Assembly: GCA_937895715.1 (NCBI GenBank) | Contig: CALBLZ010000280.1 | Coordinates: forward strand, 1-29,223 | Source: an uncultured Candidatus Berkelbacteria bacterium | GTDB taxonomy: Bacteria; Patescibacteriota; UBA1384; CAILIB01 | Length of the DNA stretch: 29,223 nucleotides | Direction of reading: 5' to 3' | Shown: piece after piece, positions 14,930-22,144 of the stretch | Numbering within the stretch: the stretch's first letter is position 1 | Layout: each line of letters begins with the position of its first letter | Translations under genes and position numbers: made by a program | The notes under the pieces: model-generated | Database searches by the model: none | What the model saw: the letters and a program-made list of their open reading frames with translations, nothing else | What the model was told of the DNA's origin: nothing

Positions 14930-16452
14930 GGCTGTTTTTTACCGCGGTCGGGCACGGTGGTGCCGTAGGCAACGAGCTCAACGCGAGGAAGTGAGCGCTT
15001 CTCGCCGATCTTTTCGGTGAGGGCTGCATACTCAGAGTTGTTATTGAGGAGGGTGCCGTGAATGATGTCGCTAACTTGGTTTAAGAGAGCCTTACTTCCA
15101 GCAACGCCATCGTGAAGTTCTACTAACACATGAATGTACTGGTCTTGGTTATCGTCGTACTTGGTATGCATACTCATGCGAGCAGTAACGTGATCAATAA
15201 GCTCTGGGTGCTCAAGGGCGGCGCGGATAGTTTGCGGGTATACGTTTAAGCCATAGAGGGTAACAGTCTGATCGCTCTTACCAAAGAGGGCAATAAACGG
15301 AAGCTTAAGCAGGTTAACATTGGCATTCTTTGCTTCCTCAAAGATGTCGATCTCGCAGCCGGTAAGCATCTCGGCGATTTCGTCGAATGTATAGATGGCA
15401 GCAGTATCGTGTAGGTTATACCGGTATACGGGAAGGCCACCATAGGTGGTACAGAGTAGCTCGTCCTTCTCGATTTGTATGTGCTTGAGGTCGGGGTAGT
15501 ACTGAACAAAGGTCGAGATAGGTTGGTTTCGGAATAGCCGCTCCATCAGAAGCGGGCAGTTCTCGGCCAAGCGCTTAATGAGGATGGTGAGTGGGGTTTC
15601 GTGCCCAATGATTGCAGCATCGGCGGTGCCGTAGGTATTCATGCTGGCGTGGTAGTAGTCGTTGATCTTTGCCGACTTGTACAGGTGAGCGCGCCAAGCT
15701 TCGCTGATTGCTTCAGCACCAAAAATAAAGCGGAGTGGGTAGCGGGACCAGTCAACACCTCGCCGGGCACCTTCTTCGATAATGTCTTTAACGAAGGGTG
15801 GGTAGCCGCAGATAATAATCTGTTCGTAGCTGTGACCAATCTGGGAGATGATCTTAAGCACCTCATCCATGTTGATGCCTGGGGTCATTATCGTGAGCGG
15901 GTAGCCGCGCTCAGCAATGCGCAGACAGGCTGTTAACGTAAAAACACCTGCTACCCAGGTGCCCATGGAATACGCGTCAATCAAGAGTGTGCGCTTTTTG
16001 CTGATCTGAAAACCCTCTTCGAGCATCATTTCGTATACCAGCGAGGTTTCTAGTTCGAGGTAGCTACCGCGAGGCCAAAAGTAGGGTGTGCCACTGGAAC
16101 CAGAGCTGACGGAGATCATCTTGATGTTCTTGGAGGCGGGCTCGGGAACAAGCTGGTCGATGTCGTAGGCGCGTAGATAGTTCTGCTTGTCGATTGGAAC
16201 CTCACCGTGCTTGGCGGAATAGTCGCGGTACGCCGGGACCTCCTCAAACATGAACTTGCGGACCCCCTGAGAGAGGCGGGTACTAGCCTCTGTTAGATCT
16301 GTAGGCTTAACTGACTGCAAGCGGTTGAGTGCGTAATGGACATCAAAAAGCTGCAACGCTGCCAGATGGGGAAGTGCTGCTGAGCGTAGGGTCTGCTGTG
16401 CTTCCGGGTGGAAGTATGGCAACAGGGCTTGAAAATCGCTCCTAGTCTTCAT
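14914..16452 (-). CDS. PaaK-like adenylate-forming ligase (ANL superfamily)
   Basis: A 512-residue enzyme resembling phenylacetate-CoA ligase and coenzyme F390 synthetase-type proteins. The phosphate-binding loop is 'SVSSGSSGTPYFW' (about 114-126), the A5-like motif 'NTYGTADAA', and the hinge region 'ALFGKSDQTVTLYGLNVYPQTI', after which the small C-terminal domain follows. Such enzymes activate a carboxylic acid as an acyl-adenylate and usually pass it to CoA or an amine. It is the first gene of a five-gene run with ThiF-like, nitroreductase-like and two kinase genes. A -10 element (16462-16467 on this strand) lies nine bases before the ATG, so the leader is only a few bases. The substrate cannot be told from sequence. 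Confidence 0.85.
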   Translation of the reverse strand: MKTRSDFQALLPYFHPEAQQTLRSAALPHLAALQLFDVHYALNRLQSVKPTDLTEASTRLSQGVRKFMFEEVPAYRDYSAKHGEVPIDKQNYLRAYDIDQLVPEPASKNIKMISVSSGSSGTPYFWPRGSYLELETSLVYEMMLEEGFQISKKRTLLIDAYSMGTWVAGVFTLTACLRIAERGYPLTIMTPGINMDEVLKIISQIGHSYEQIIICGYPPFVKDIIEEGARRGVDWSRYPLRFIFGAEAISEAWRAHLYKSAKINDYYHASMNTYGTADAAIIGHETPLTILIKRLAENCPLLMERLFRNQPISTFVQYYPDLKHIQIEKDELLCTTYGGLPVYRYNLHDTAAIYTFDEIAEMLTGCEIDIFEEAKNANVNLLKLPFIALFGKSDQTVTLYGLNVYPQTIRAALEHPELIDHVTARMSMHTKYDDNQDQYIHVLVELHDGVAGSKALLNQVSDIIHGTLLNNNSEYAALTEKIGEKRSLPRVELVAYGTTVPDRGKKQPWIIK

Positions 16453-16461
16453 CTGAACCTA

Positions 16462-16471
16462 AGTATATACT
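16462..16471. promoter_or_regulatory. Palindromic -10 element shared by divergent genes
   Basis: AGTATATACT is its own reverse complement, so it supplies TATACT on both strands. On the plus strand it ends six bases before the ATG at 16478; on the minus strand it ends nine bases before the ATG at 16452. Both RNAs would start at or within a few bases of the start codon. Only 25 bases separate the two genes and no strong -35 is seen. Confidence 0.7.
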
Positions 16472-16477
16472 TTAGCT

Positions 16478-17575
16478 ATGAGTACAGCAACAGATAGAAT
16501 CTTAGTAATAGGTGGGTCTGGCCTGATTGGGGGTGGAATTGCCGCTGCGTATATAAAGGACGGTTGGTCAGTAACAGTAGCTGATCGTCGCCAACCGGCT
16601 AACGCAGGAGTTGAGTTTTTGGAGGTAGATGTAACAGAGGTGGGGGCGTTGCAGCAGATAGTGGGTGCAACTGCACCTTCACTCATTGTAAACGCAGTTA
16701 ACCTGGCCACGCTCTACTCGCAGCGAGAGAATGGGTACCAGGGTCTGATTCGTTTTTATGCGGAGCTCTACGAAGTCCTACGACGTACAAAAAAGCCGGT
16801 GCACTACATTCAAATTGGCACAACAGGTTCGGGAGGCCTTGGTTTTGATATTCCGTTTACCCATGGGGGCCCGGTAGAGGATATGCCAATCATTCACAAA
16901 GCGGCATTTGCAGGTATCGGCTCGCAGCTCCTCATGATGATCCAGCGATCTTTCTCGGTTGACGAAGTGCGGGTAAGTGAGGTTAAGCCTGCTCTGGCGA
17001 TCTTTAATCCTGAAGTTACTGTTGAGAACATTGAACAGTATCAAATTATTTGCGTTGACGGAGGTGAGAGCGGTGCCTACACATATGACGAGCTAGCACT
17101 GCTCACCAAGTACATGGGCTACACCACTATTGACCGGGTAGTGGAGAAGGTTCTCGCAGTCGTGAAAGGAGAAGTGGCTAGTGTTGATTCATCTAAACAT
17201 GACATTACCCAGCTTTTGAATGTTGGTGTTTTGAATCAAGACGACCAGGACACGCTGCTCAAAAAGGAGATTCTGCAAAAGATGCGGGTAGCGGGCGAAG
17301 GAAAGCAGGCGATACCGGCTACCGGAAACCTAGGGCCGCCAAGCGTAACCCGAGACCTTCTGCTCGCTGCGGCGCTCCTGCGAGGCGAGGGGTTGGACGG
17401 TGAGGTGATGCAGGGTGGACTGCAGTATCTCCAATCAACTAAACCAGATTTGCTTACCTGGCTAACTGAACAGAACCTTAGCGCGCGAATGGAGGAGTTG
17501 CGAGGTTTTTCAGAGGATGCGGCTGAGCCATGGCAGGTGGTGGCCCGAATTCTTGATTTACGACACACAGCGTAG
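16478..17575 (+). CDS. Rossmann-fold NAD(P)-dependent SDR/epimerase-like protein
   Basis: A 365-residue protein. The N-terminus has a clear dinucleotide-binding strand-loop-helix, 'ILVIGGSGLIGGGIAAAYI' (GxxGxxG), then 'VTVADRR' and 'FLEVDVTE' as in extended short-chain dehydrogenases. The 'VHYIQIGTTGSGG' strand corresponds to the catalytic Ser/Thr strand, but no YxxxK pair is visible where expected; only 'HKAAFAGIG' is there. It may therefore bind a nucleotide without normal SDR chemistry, or use other residues. The C-terminal third is helical and unfamiliar. It diverges from the ligase/E1/nitroreductase run through a shared promoter, which suggests a common pathway. Confidence 0.72.
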   Translation: MSTATDRILVIGGSGLIGGGIAAAYIKDGWSVTVADRRQPANAGVEFLEVDVTEVGALQQIVGATAPSLIVNAVNLATLYSQRENGYQGLIRFYAELYEVLRRTKKPVHYIQIGTTGSGGLGFDIPFTHGGPVEDMPIIHKAAFAGIGSQLLMMIQRSFSVDEVRVSEVKPALAIFNPEVTVENIEQYQIICVDGGESGAYTYDELALLTKYMGYTTIDRVVEKVLAVVKGEVASVDSSKHDITQLLNVGVLNQDDQDTLLKKEILQKMRVAGEGKQAIPATGNLGPPSVTRDLLLAAALLRGEGLDGEVMQGGLQYLQSTKPDLLTWLTEQNLSARMEELRGFSEDAAEPWQVVARILDLRHTA

Positions 17576-17592
17576 GCTTCTACGCGCTAGAT

Positions 17593-18063
17593 ATGTTCCG
17601 AACTGGAGTTTCAGCACTTATTACAAACGACCGCAGCCAATTCCTATTGGTAAACCTAGAGTCTTTTGCAGAGAAGTATTTCGCTGTCCCCGGAGGCGGC
17701 TTAGAGCCAGGTGAGAACCTGGAAGATGCTGTGTATCGAGAGATATTTGAGGAGCTGGGTATAGCAAAAGAGAATCTTGTCTTGGTTGGGAAAAGTGATA
17801 AGCCAGTACGAGTTGTATTTAAGGAGATTGTGCTTGCGCGCGATGGGAAAGAGTATGCAGGTCAGGAAAGATTCTTCCTTGGCTTTCACTACAGGGGAAG
17901 CAACGAACAGATAACGTTACGAGAGGGCGAGGTGAGGAAATATGCTTGGGTGGATATGGCTGATTTGAAGGATTACCTACTTTTCGATAATCAGCTCGAG
18001 GAAACTGTTGCAAAGATAAGTGAAATATTTCCGGCGATGGCCAGGAGTTTTGAGCCTCGCTAA
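17593..18063 (+). CDS. Nudix hydrolase
   Basis: A 156-residue protein with a complete Nudix box, 'GGLEPGENLEDAVYREIFEELG', including the metal-binding REIFEE, preceded by 'YFAVPGGG'. Nudix enzymes hydrolyse a nucleoside diphosphate linked to another group; the substrate cannot be assigned. The gene starts 17 bases after the Rossmann-fold gene and probably shares its transcript. A role in removing a by-product nucleotide of the neighbouring adenylating enzymes is possible but unsupported. Confidence 0.92.
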   Translation: MFRTGVSALITNDRSQFLLVNLESFAEKYFAVPGGGLEPGENLEDAVYREIFEELGIAKENLVLVGKSDKPVRVVFKEIVLARDGKEYAGQERFFLGFHYRGSNEQITLREGEVRKYAWVDMADLKDYLLFDNQLEETVAKISEIFPAMARSFEPR

Positions 18064-18092
18064 TAGACAATCTCAATCGAGTGTGGTAGGGT
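18064..18092 (+). promoter_or_regulatory. Promoter of the cupin operon
   Basis: TAGACA (18064-18069), a 17-base spacer and TAGGGT (18087-18092). The RNA would start near 18099, and a GGAG ribosome-binding site lies at 18104-18107 ahead of the ATG at 18117. It begins immediately after the stop of the Nudix gene. Confidence 0.58.
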
Positions 18093-18116
18093 GCGCTTGA
18101 TTTGGAGATTGACATT

Positions 18117-18854
18117 ATGCAAGCCTCGAACGCGGAACTCATCATCATCCCGCTTGCAGCGGGATTGCTCTATACATTCGACGACGGGAACCACGTTACG
18201 CAGGTCCATGGCTTTGTGCCTGACCAGCTGACGCCCGTTGCTCTGCCCGAAGGCTATACCCACCTCGGGTTTGTCGTCTCGGGTAACGCCACACTTGCGT
18301 ACGGCCAGACCGTGCGCACGCTCAACCAGGGGGACTATTTCTCAGTGATTGGCCCAGCGCAGATTCAAGGCGAAGCATTAGGGCTCGTCAGTTCTGCGCG
18401 TGATTACACGGGGTTCAACCTCCTTGGCGGGCCGCTTGAGGCCGTTGGGAGACTCCGGTACGTCAGTGGCTGTTCAGACACCCTGCTGGTTCCTCCGGTG
18501 CGGAAAGGTGATCCCTGCCTGAACCATCTGCACTTTCCGGCGCAGACAGAGCAGGTGCCTCACACGCACCCGTCTGTTCGAGTGAACCTGGTGTACAAAG
18601 GAGAGGGTGTGTGCATGGTGCCCGACGACCCTCGCCAAGAGGTCTCGTTGGTACCTGGCCACGCCTTCATCATGCCAACAGGCATGCTGCACAGCTTCGA
18701 TACCAGGGGTCACTCCATGGACATCATCACATTCCATCCGGATAGTGATTTTGGTCCCACGGACGATGATCACCCCATGGTTAATCGGACGATTGTTGGC
18801 GGGGTAAGTGCTAGTCACTTGCCAGAACTGAGAACGGAGGAGATCAGGGAATGA
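18117..18854 (+). CDS. Two-domain cupin protein
   Basis: A 245-residue protein. I place the start at the ATG at 18117 because GGAG lies at proper distance; an in-frame TTG at 18102 would put the start over that site. The N-terminal half is a degenerate cupin ('GYTHLGFVVSGNATLAYGQTVRTLNQGDYFSV'). The C-terminal half keeps metal-ligand candidates H149, H151 ('VPHTHPSV') and H192 ('PGHAFIMPTGMLHSF'), with the usual Glu of cupin motif 1 absent. Cupins range from isomerases and dioxygenases to binding proteins, so the role is open. It overlaps the next gene by ATGA; with a nucleotidyltransferase-like partner, a sugar or small-metabolite role is plausible. Confidence 0.78.
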   Translation: MQASNAELIIIPLAAGLLYTFDDGNHVTQVHGFVPDQLTPVALPEGYTHLGFVVSGNATLAYGQTVRTLNQGDYFSVIGPAQIQGEALGLVSSARDYTGFNLLGGPLEAVGRLRYVSGCSDTLLVPPVRKGDPCLNHLHFPAQTEQVPHTHPSVRVNLVYKGEGVCMVPDDPRQEVSLVPGHAFIMPTGMLHSFDTRGHSMDIITFHPDSDFGPTDDDHPMVNRTIVGGVSASHLPELRTEEIRE

Positions 18855-19549
18855 AGCAGCTACACGTGTCCGCAGGTGGACGTGGTGAGCGAATCGCCAC
18901 CTACACCGCGAGCATCAAGCCCGATCTGCCTAAGCATCTGCTTCCCATCCCCGTGGAAGGAAAGACGCTGCTCGGTGAGATCACTCGACAAGCTCGTGAC
19001 CACTTTGATCAGGTTGTCATTTGGGCGAGCGAAACCGGGCTTCCGCACATTGCTTCGGCAGTTGCGGCCCCGGCTGTCTCGGTCTGTGTCGACACTGATA
19101 TGACTGGGCCGCTTGGCCCAATGGTTCGCGAGCTGCTGACAAGGCAGCAAAGAACCTACGGCTGCGCGGGGGATTTCTACTGCGACTTTTCGTGGGGCGA
19201 TTTCGAAAGCTTTCACGATAGTCACGGCCTCCCAGTTTCCATCCTTGTTGCCAGGAGTGTGGCAGCTCCCGGTGGGGCGAGGTTTAACCTTTCCACTACG
19301 GGGGCGGTGCTTGGCTGGGAGCGGGTGGCGTGCACCACAGAGGAAGACAGGATCAATATAGGGTGCTACATCCTAGATCCTGCCCCCGAAGTGGAGCGCT
19401 ATCTCGCAACGATGCCAAGGCATAAAGAAGACCCTTTCTTTGACCACCTCATCGCTGCCGGTTGCGTTGCAGGCTGTGATCCGGGTAAGCTTGGATTCAA
19501 CGTAAACGTCCCAGAGGTGTACCAAGCACTTCTGCGGACTTTCCAGTGA
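18851..19549 (+). CDS. Sugar-nucleotidyltransferase-like protein
   Basis: A 232-residue protein. Its start, 'SAGGRGERIATYTASIKPDLPKHLLPI', follows the signature of NDP-sugar pyrophosphorylases (L-A-G-G-x-G-x-R-L...P-K-x-L-x-P-I), with the nucleotide loop G9-G12, R14 and K28. 'GCAGDFYCDFS' (D108) is in the place of the metal-binding GD strand. Family members usually join a sugar phosphate to a nucleotide. The protein is short, and the region after the motif is unlike RmlA or GlmU, so it could also be a MobA/IspD-like transferase. It is coupled to the cupin gene (ATGA) and to the next gene (GTGA). Confidence 0.72.
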   Translation: MKQLHVSAGGRGERIATYTASIKPDLPKHLLPIPVEGKTLLGEITRQARDHFDQVVIWASETGLPHIASAVAAPAVSVCVDTDMTGPLGPMVRELLTRQQRTYGCAGDFYCDFSWGDFESFHDSHGLPVSILVARSVAAPGGARFNLSTTGAVLGWERVACTTEEDRINIGCYILDPAPEVERYLATMPRHKEDPFFDHLIAAGCVAGCDPGKLGFNVNVPEVYQALLRTFQ

Positions 19550-20010
19550 ACGCCATGATTACCCAACACTTCACTATCAAACCACCAGCAAAACGGAAGA
19601 AGCTTCGTGCGGTGCTTGAGGCAACTCAGTACGCCGAAGTTAACTTTCTTACGCGAGAGTTCGTGGTAAAGGGTAGGATCACCCTTGATGAAGCTCCAAC
19701 CGAGGAGTACGTACTGACGGTTCTCTGCTTTGACGAGCAGATCGCCGTCGACGACGTTCTGGAGATTGCTGCCAAGCAAGGTTTGGTTCGTCCTACCGAG
19801 TACGACGTCTTTCTGTTTGGGGAGCAGTACCCCAAGCCTATGCTCGACGCACCGCTCGTGTTCTTGCACGCACCAACACTGATTTGGGGAGGGTTCTTCT
19901 TTTACCTAAACCTCAAACCTAAGCCAAATGGCTGGGAGATCGTCCCCGTATCTACTGGGGGAGAGTGGCGCAGTAAGTACTACTTTGCATTCCGCCAAAA
20001 AAAGAAGTGA
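19546..20010 (+). CDS. Hypothetical protein, third gene of the cupin operon
   Basis: A 154-residue protein I do not recognise. It appears to be a soluble alpha/beta protein: 'FTIKPPAKRKKLRAVLEATQYAEVNFLTREFVVKG', 'EEYVLTVLCFDEQIAVDDVLEIAAKQGLVRPTEYDVFLFG', then an aromatic-rich part ('IWGGFFFYLNL') and a basic tail. The GTG at 19546 overlaps the previous stop (GTGA); an ATG at 19555 is an equally plausible start. The fixed order cupin, transferase, this gene, with overlaps at both joints, implies one complex or pathway. A terminator follows at 20036-20073. Confidence 0.72.
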   Translation: MNAMITQHFTIKPPAKRKKLRAVLEATQYAEVNFLTREFVVKGRITLDEAPTEEYVLTVLCFDEQIAVDDVLEIAAKQGLVRPTEYDVFLFGEQYPKPMLDAPLVFLHAPTLIWGGFFFYLNLKPKPNGWEIVPVSTGGEWRSKYYFAFRQKKK

Positions 20011-20035
20011 CGGAATGAATATTTTGAACATTTAG

Positions 20036-20073
20036 GAAGCCGGCGACACACCAGTCGCTGGCTTTCTTTTTAT
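20036..20073 (+). terminator. Intrinsic terminator of the cupin operon
   Basis: Stem GAAGCCGGCGAC (20036-20047) with GTCGCTGGCTTT (20054-20065), 12 pairs including two G-U, loop ACACCA, then a T-rich tail. It is oriented to the plus strand. Confidence 0.88.
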
Positions 20074-20101
20074 TCCGTCTTCACCTAGAGTAGTAGCTAC
20101 T

Positions 20102-20668
20102 ATGAAACCAACACGCATTATCTTTCTGCGTCACGCAGACACTCAAAAGGATCCGGAAAAACACGCTAGTTTATGGGGGCTTTCACCCCTTGGAACTACC
20201 CAGGCTGAACAGGTTGTAGAGCAGCTTTCGAATGAGGAAATTGATTTGGTATACGTGTCTGAGGAGCAAAAAACCGCTCTCACCGTAGCACCTCTGGCCC
20301 GTGCCCGTTCATTACCAGTTGTTGTTCGTGCTAACTTCAACGAAGTTGCTCGCGGTGAAGCGTTCTTATCAAAAGAAGAGTTCGAGGCAGAAAAAAATCG
20401 ACAGTTACAAGATCTTTCCTATGGCGCGTTTAATGGTGAGTCTGGCTTAGCAGCCCTTGATCGTTTTACACAAGGAGTAGACGAGATAAGCAAACAGCAC
20501 CAGGGTAAGACCGTGCTGGTCGCCACACATGGCACAGTTCTGAACATATACTTTGCACACCTACTTGGCGCATACGAATCTCTATCAGACCGTTGGGGTA
20601 AAACAGGCTTCTGCGCCTACGGTATCACCGAAGACGGTGTAGTAGTCAGAGATATTATTGAGGCTTAA
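20102..20668 (+). CDS. Histidine phosphatase family protein
   Basis: A 188-residue protein of the phosphoglycerate-mutase-like superfamily. The phosphoacceptor is H11 in 'FLRHADT' (RHA variant of RHG), the second catalytic His is H143 in 'VATHGTVLN', and an acidic residue sits in 'NFNEVARGEA'. 'LSPLGTTQAEQVVEQL' and 'VYVSEEQKTALTVAPLA' are the usual flanking elements, though the SS-x-x-x-R-A motif is degenerate. The substrate is unknown. It has no long leader; hexamer TAGAGT (20086-20091) lies ten bases before the ATG. It converges with the dikinase gene and the two stop codons share the bases TTAA, with no terminator between. Confidence 0.88.
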   Translation: MKPTRIIFLRHADTQKDPEKHASLWGLSPLGTTQAEQVVEQLSNEEIDLVYVSEEQKTALTVAPLARARSLPVVVRANFNEVARGEAFLSKEEFEAEKNRQLQDLSYGAFNGESGLAALDRFTQGVDEISKQHQGKTVLVATHGTVLNIYFAHLLGAYESLSDRWGKTGFCAYGITEDGVVVRDIIEA

Positions 20669-22134
20669 TCCAGGATAGTAATGGTGCCAGTGTTGGCATC
20701 GAGCCGTACTCGTTGGTTCTTACTGAGAAGCTGAGTAGCATCTTTCACACCAATGCAGCACGGCTTTTTTAGTTCCCGACATACTACAGAAGCGTGACTA
20801 AGAATCCCGCCCTCTTCAGTGATTACAGCCCCGGCACGGTACATTGCTTCAATTACATCAAAGTCTGTGCCAATTGCGACCATAATATCGCCTTGCTGCA
20901 CCTTGTCGATGTCCTTCTTTGAGAGCACCACCTTACACATGCCCTCGCAGATTCCGGGCGAGGCGCACATGCCATTAAGCTTTGAAGCAGGCTGGAGTTC
21001 GGGCAACTTTTGCTTCTCTGGTTCCGCGGTGTCTGGGGTGGTACTAAAATCTTCGTAGCGGGTAATGGTCACGCCGTTTTCTTTGCGGATCGCAATTTCT
21101 TTACCAGGCAATTTTTGGGAATCGCGCAGCAGTGCACAAATCTCTGATAACAGGTAAAACCGAAGGTTGTCACGGCTTTCAAGCTTACGTCTTGCAATTT
21201 CATCAAGTAGCGCAAACCGGTATTTTACCGATTGTCCAAGCAGCGCCTTGTTGGTGTCGCGGAAACCGCCACCGTGTACAAGCAGGGGTACGAGTATGTT
21301 TAGTCGAGCATCATGAAGCTTGCGAAGTTCCCTCCGAGAGGTCTGGGTGAGTAGCTGGGGCCTAGGCGAAACAGAGGGCCGGGTCTGCTGGTTGCTGAGG
21401 TACAGCTGAAGACCTTGCTCAAAGTATGAGTAGTCTTTAGGTAATTCCCCGTAAGCAGAGTAAAGGTGGCGGTACTTCTCAAAATGTCTGTGGAGCGCCG
21501 CCGCTCCTGGTTTGTGTGATCCTCGTGAAAATAGCTTTTGAATTCTGAGACGTTGCGCTAAACGATAGAGCGCAATCTGCTCAATTTGTGATGCAGTTGG
21601 GATTTCAGTTTGAATGAGCCTTGAGAAGGTTGGCTCCACTTCTGAAGCGTCGGGGACTATCTCGTGGAGAATTCGTTTAACGGCAGTGTTAAGCCCGTGC
21701 TCAACCTGTACAAAGTTAAGTACGTACAATTCGCCGAGCACAATTGATTGAAAGTTTATCAGCAGCGAGGCAAGCGCTGTATTGCTCAACGAGGGTAAGT
21801 CAGTTTTTTTGCAGAGTTTTATAAACTGGTGAAAGCTCTCGCGTTTTCTTTGGTATAGCGTTCGGGTGTACGCAATTGTGGTGTGGTCGAGCGTGTAGTA
21901 CTGGTCACCAAGGAGTGAGCCAAGGTTTTCCCATTCTTCAACGGGGGCGTAAGAGTTAAGGATTCCATCTTTCCAGACAGTTTTGGTGTGGCGGAACCGA
22001 ATAGAGTTAATGCGTGGCTCGTGGCGATTGTAGAGGTCGTGCACAAACTCAACGCCAAGCAGGTCATCAACATTGCGCATGTTGATGCGTTTCCATTCAG
22101 TAGTGCCAGGCCGCGGTTGGGTGGAGCTAAGCAT
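20665..22134 (-). CDS. PEP-utilising dikinase, C-terminal subunit (central domain plus swivelling His domain)
   Basis: About 489 residues if the start is the ATG at 22134, 10 bases after the stop of the ATP-grasp gene; longer versions from 22269 would overlap that gene by 125 bases. The last 90 residues are the mobile phosphohistidine domain of PEP synthase/PPDK enzymes: 'GICEGMCKVV...GDIMVAIGTDFDVIEAMYRAGAVITEEGGILSHASVVCREL', with the catalytic His in 'SHAS'. No TIM-barrel PEP domain follows. The rest is a large helical domain of unknown specificity. The order ATP-grasp, central domain, C-terminal His domain is that of rifampin phosphotransferase, not of PEP synthase. The substrate is unknown. 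Confidence 0.82.
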   Translation of the reverse strand: MLSSTQPRPGTTEWKRINMRNVDDLLGVEFVHDLYNRHEPRINSIRFRHTKTVWKDGILNSYAPVEEWENLGSLLGDQYYTLDHTTIAYTRTLYQRKRESFHQFIKLCKKTDLPSLSNTALASLLINFQSIVLGELYVLNFVQVEHGLNTAVKRILHEIVPDASEVEPTFSRLIQTEIPTASQIEQIALYRLAQRLRIQKLFSRGSHKPGAAALHRHFEKYRHLYSAYGELPKDYSYFEQGLQLYLSNQQTRPSVSPRPQLLTQTSRRELRKLHDARLNILVPLLVHGGGFRDTNKALLGQSVKYRFALLDEIARRKLESRDNLRFYLLSEICALLRDSQKLPGKEIAIRKENGVTITRYEDFSTTPDTAEPEKQKLPELQPASKLNGMCASPGICEGMCKVVLSKKDIDKVQQGDIMVAIGTDFDVIEAMYRAGAVITEEGGILSHASVVCRELKKPCCIGVKDATQLLSKNQRVRLDANTGTITILD

Positions 22135-22144
22135 GCTGGGTGTG

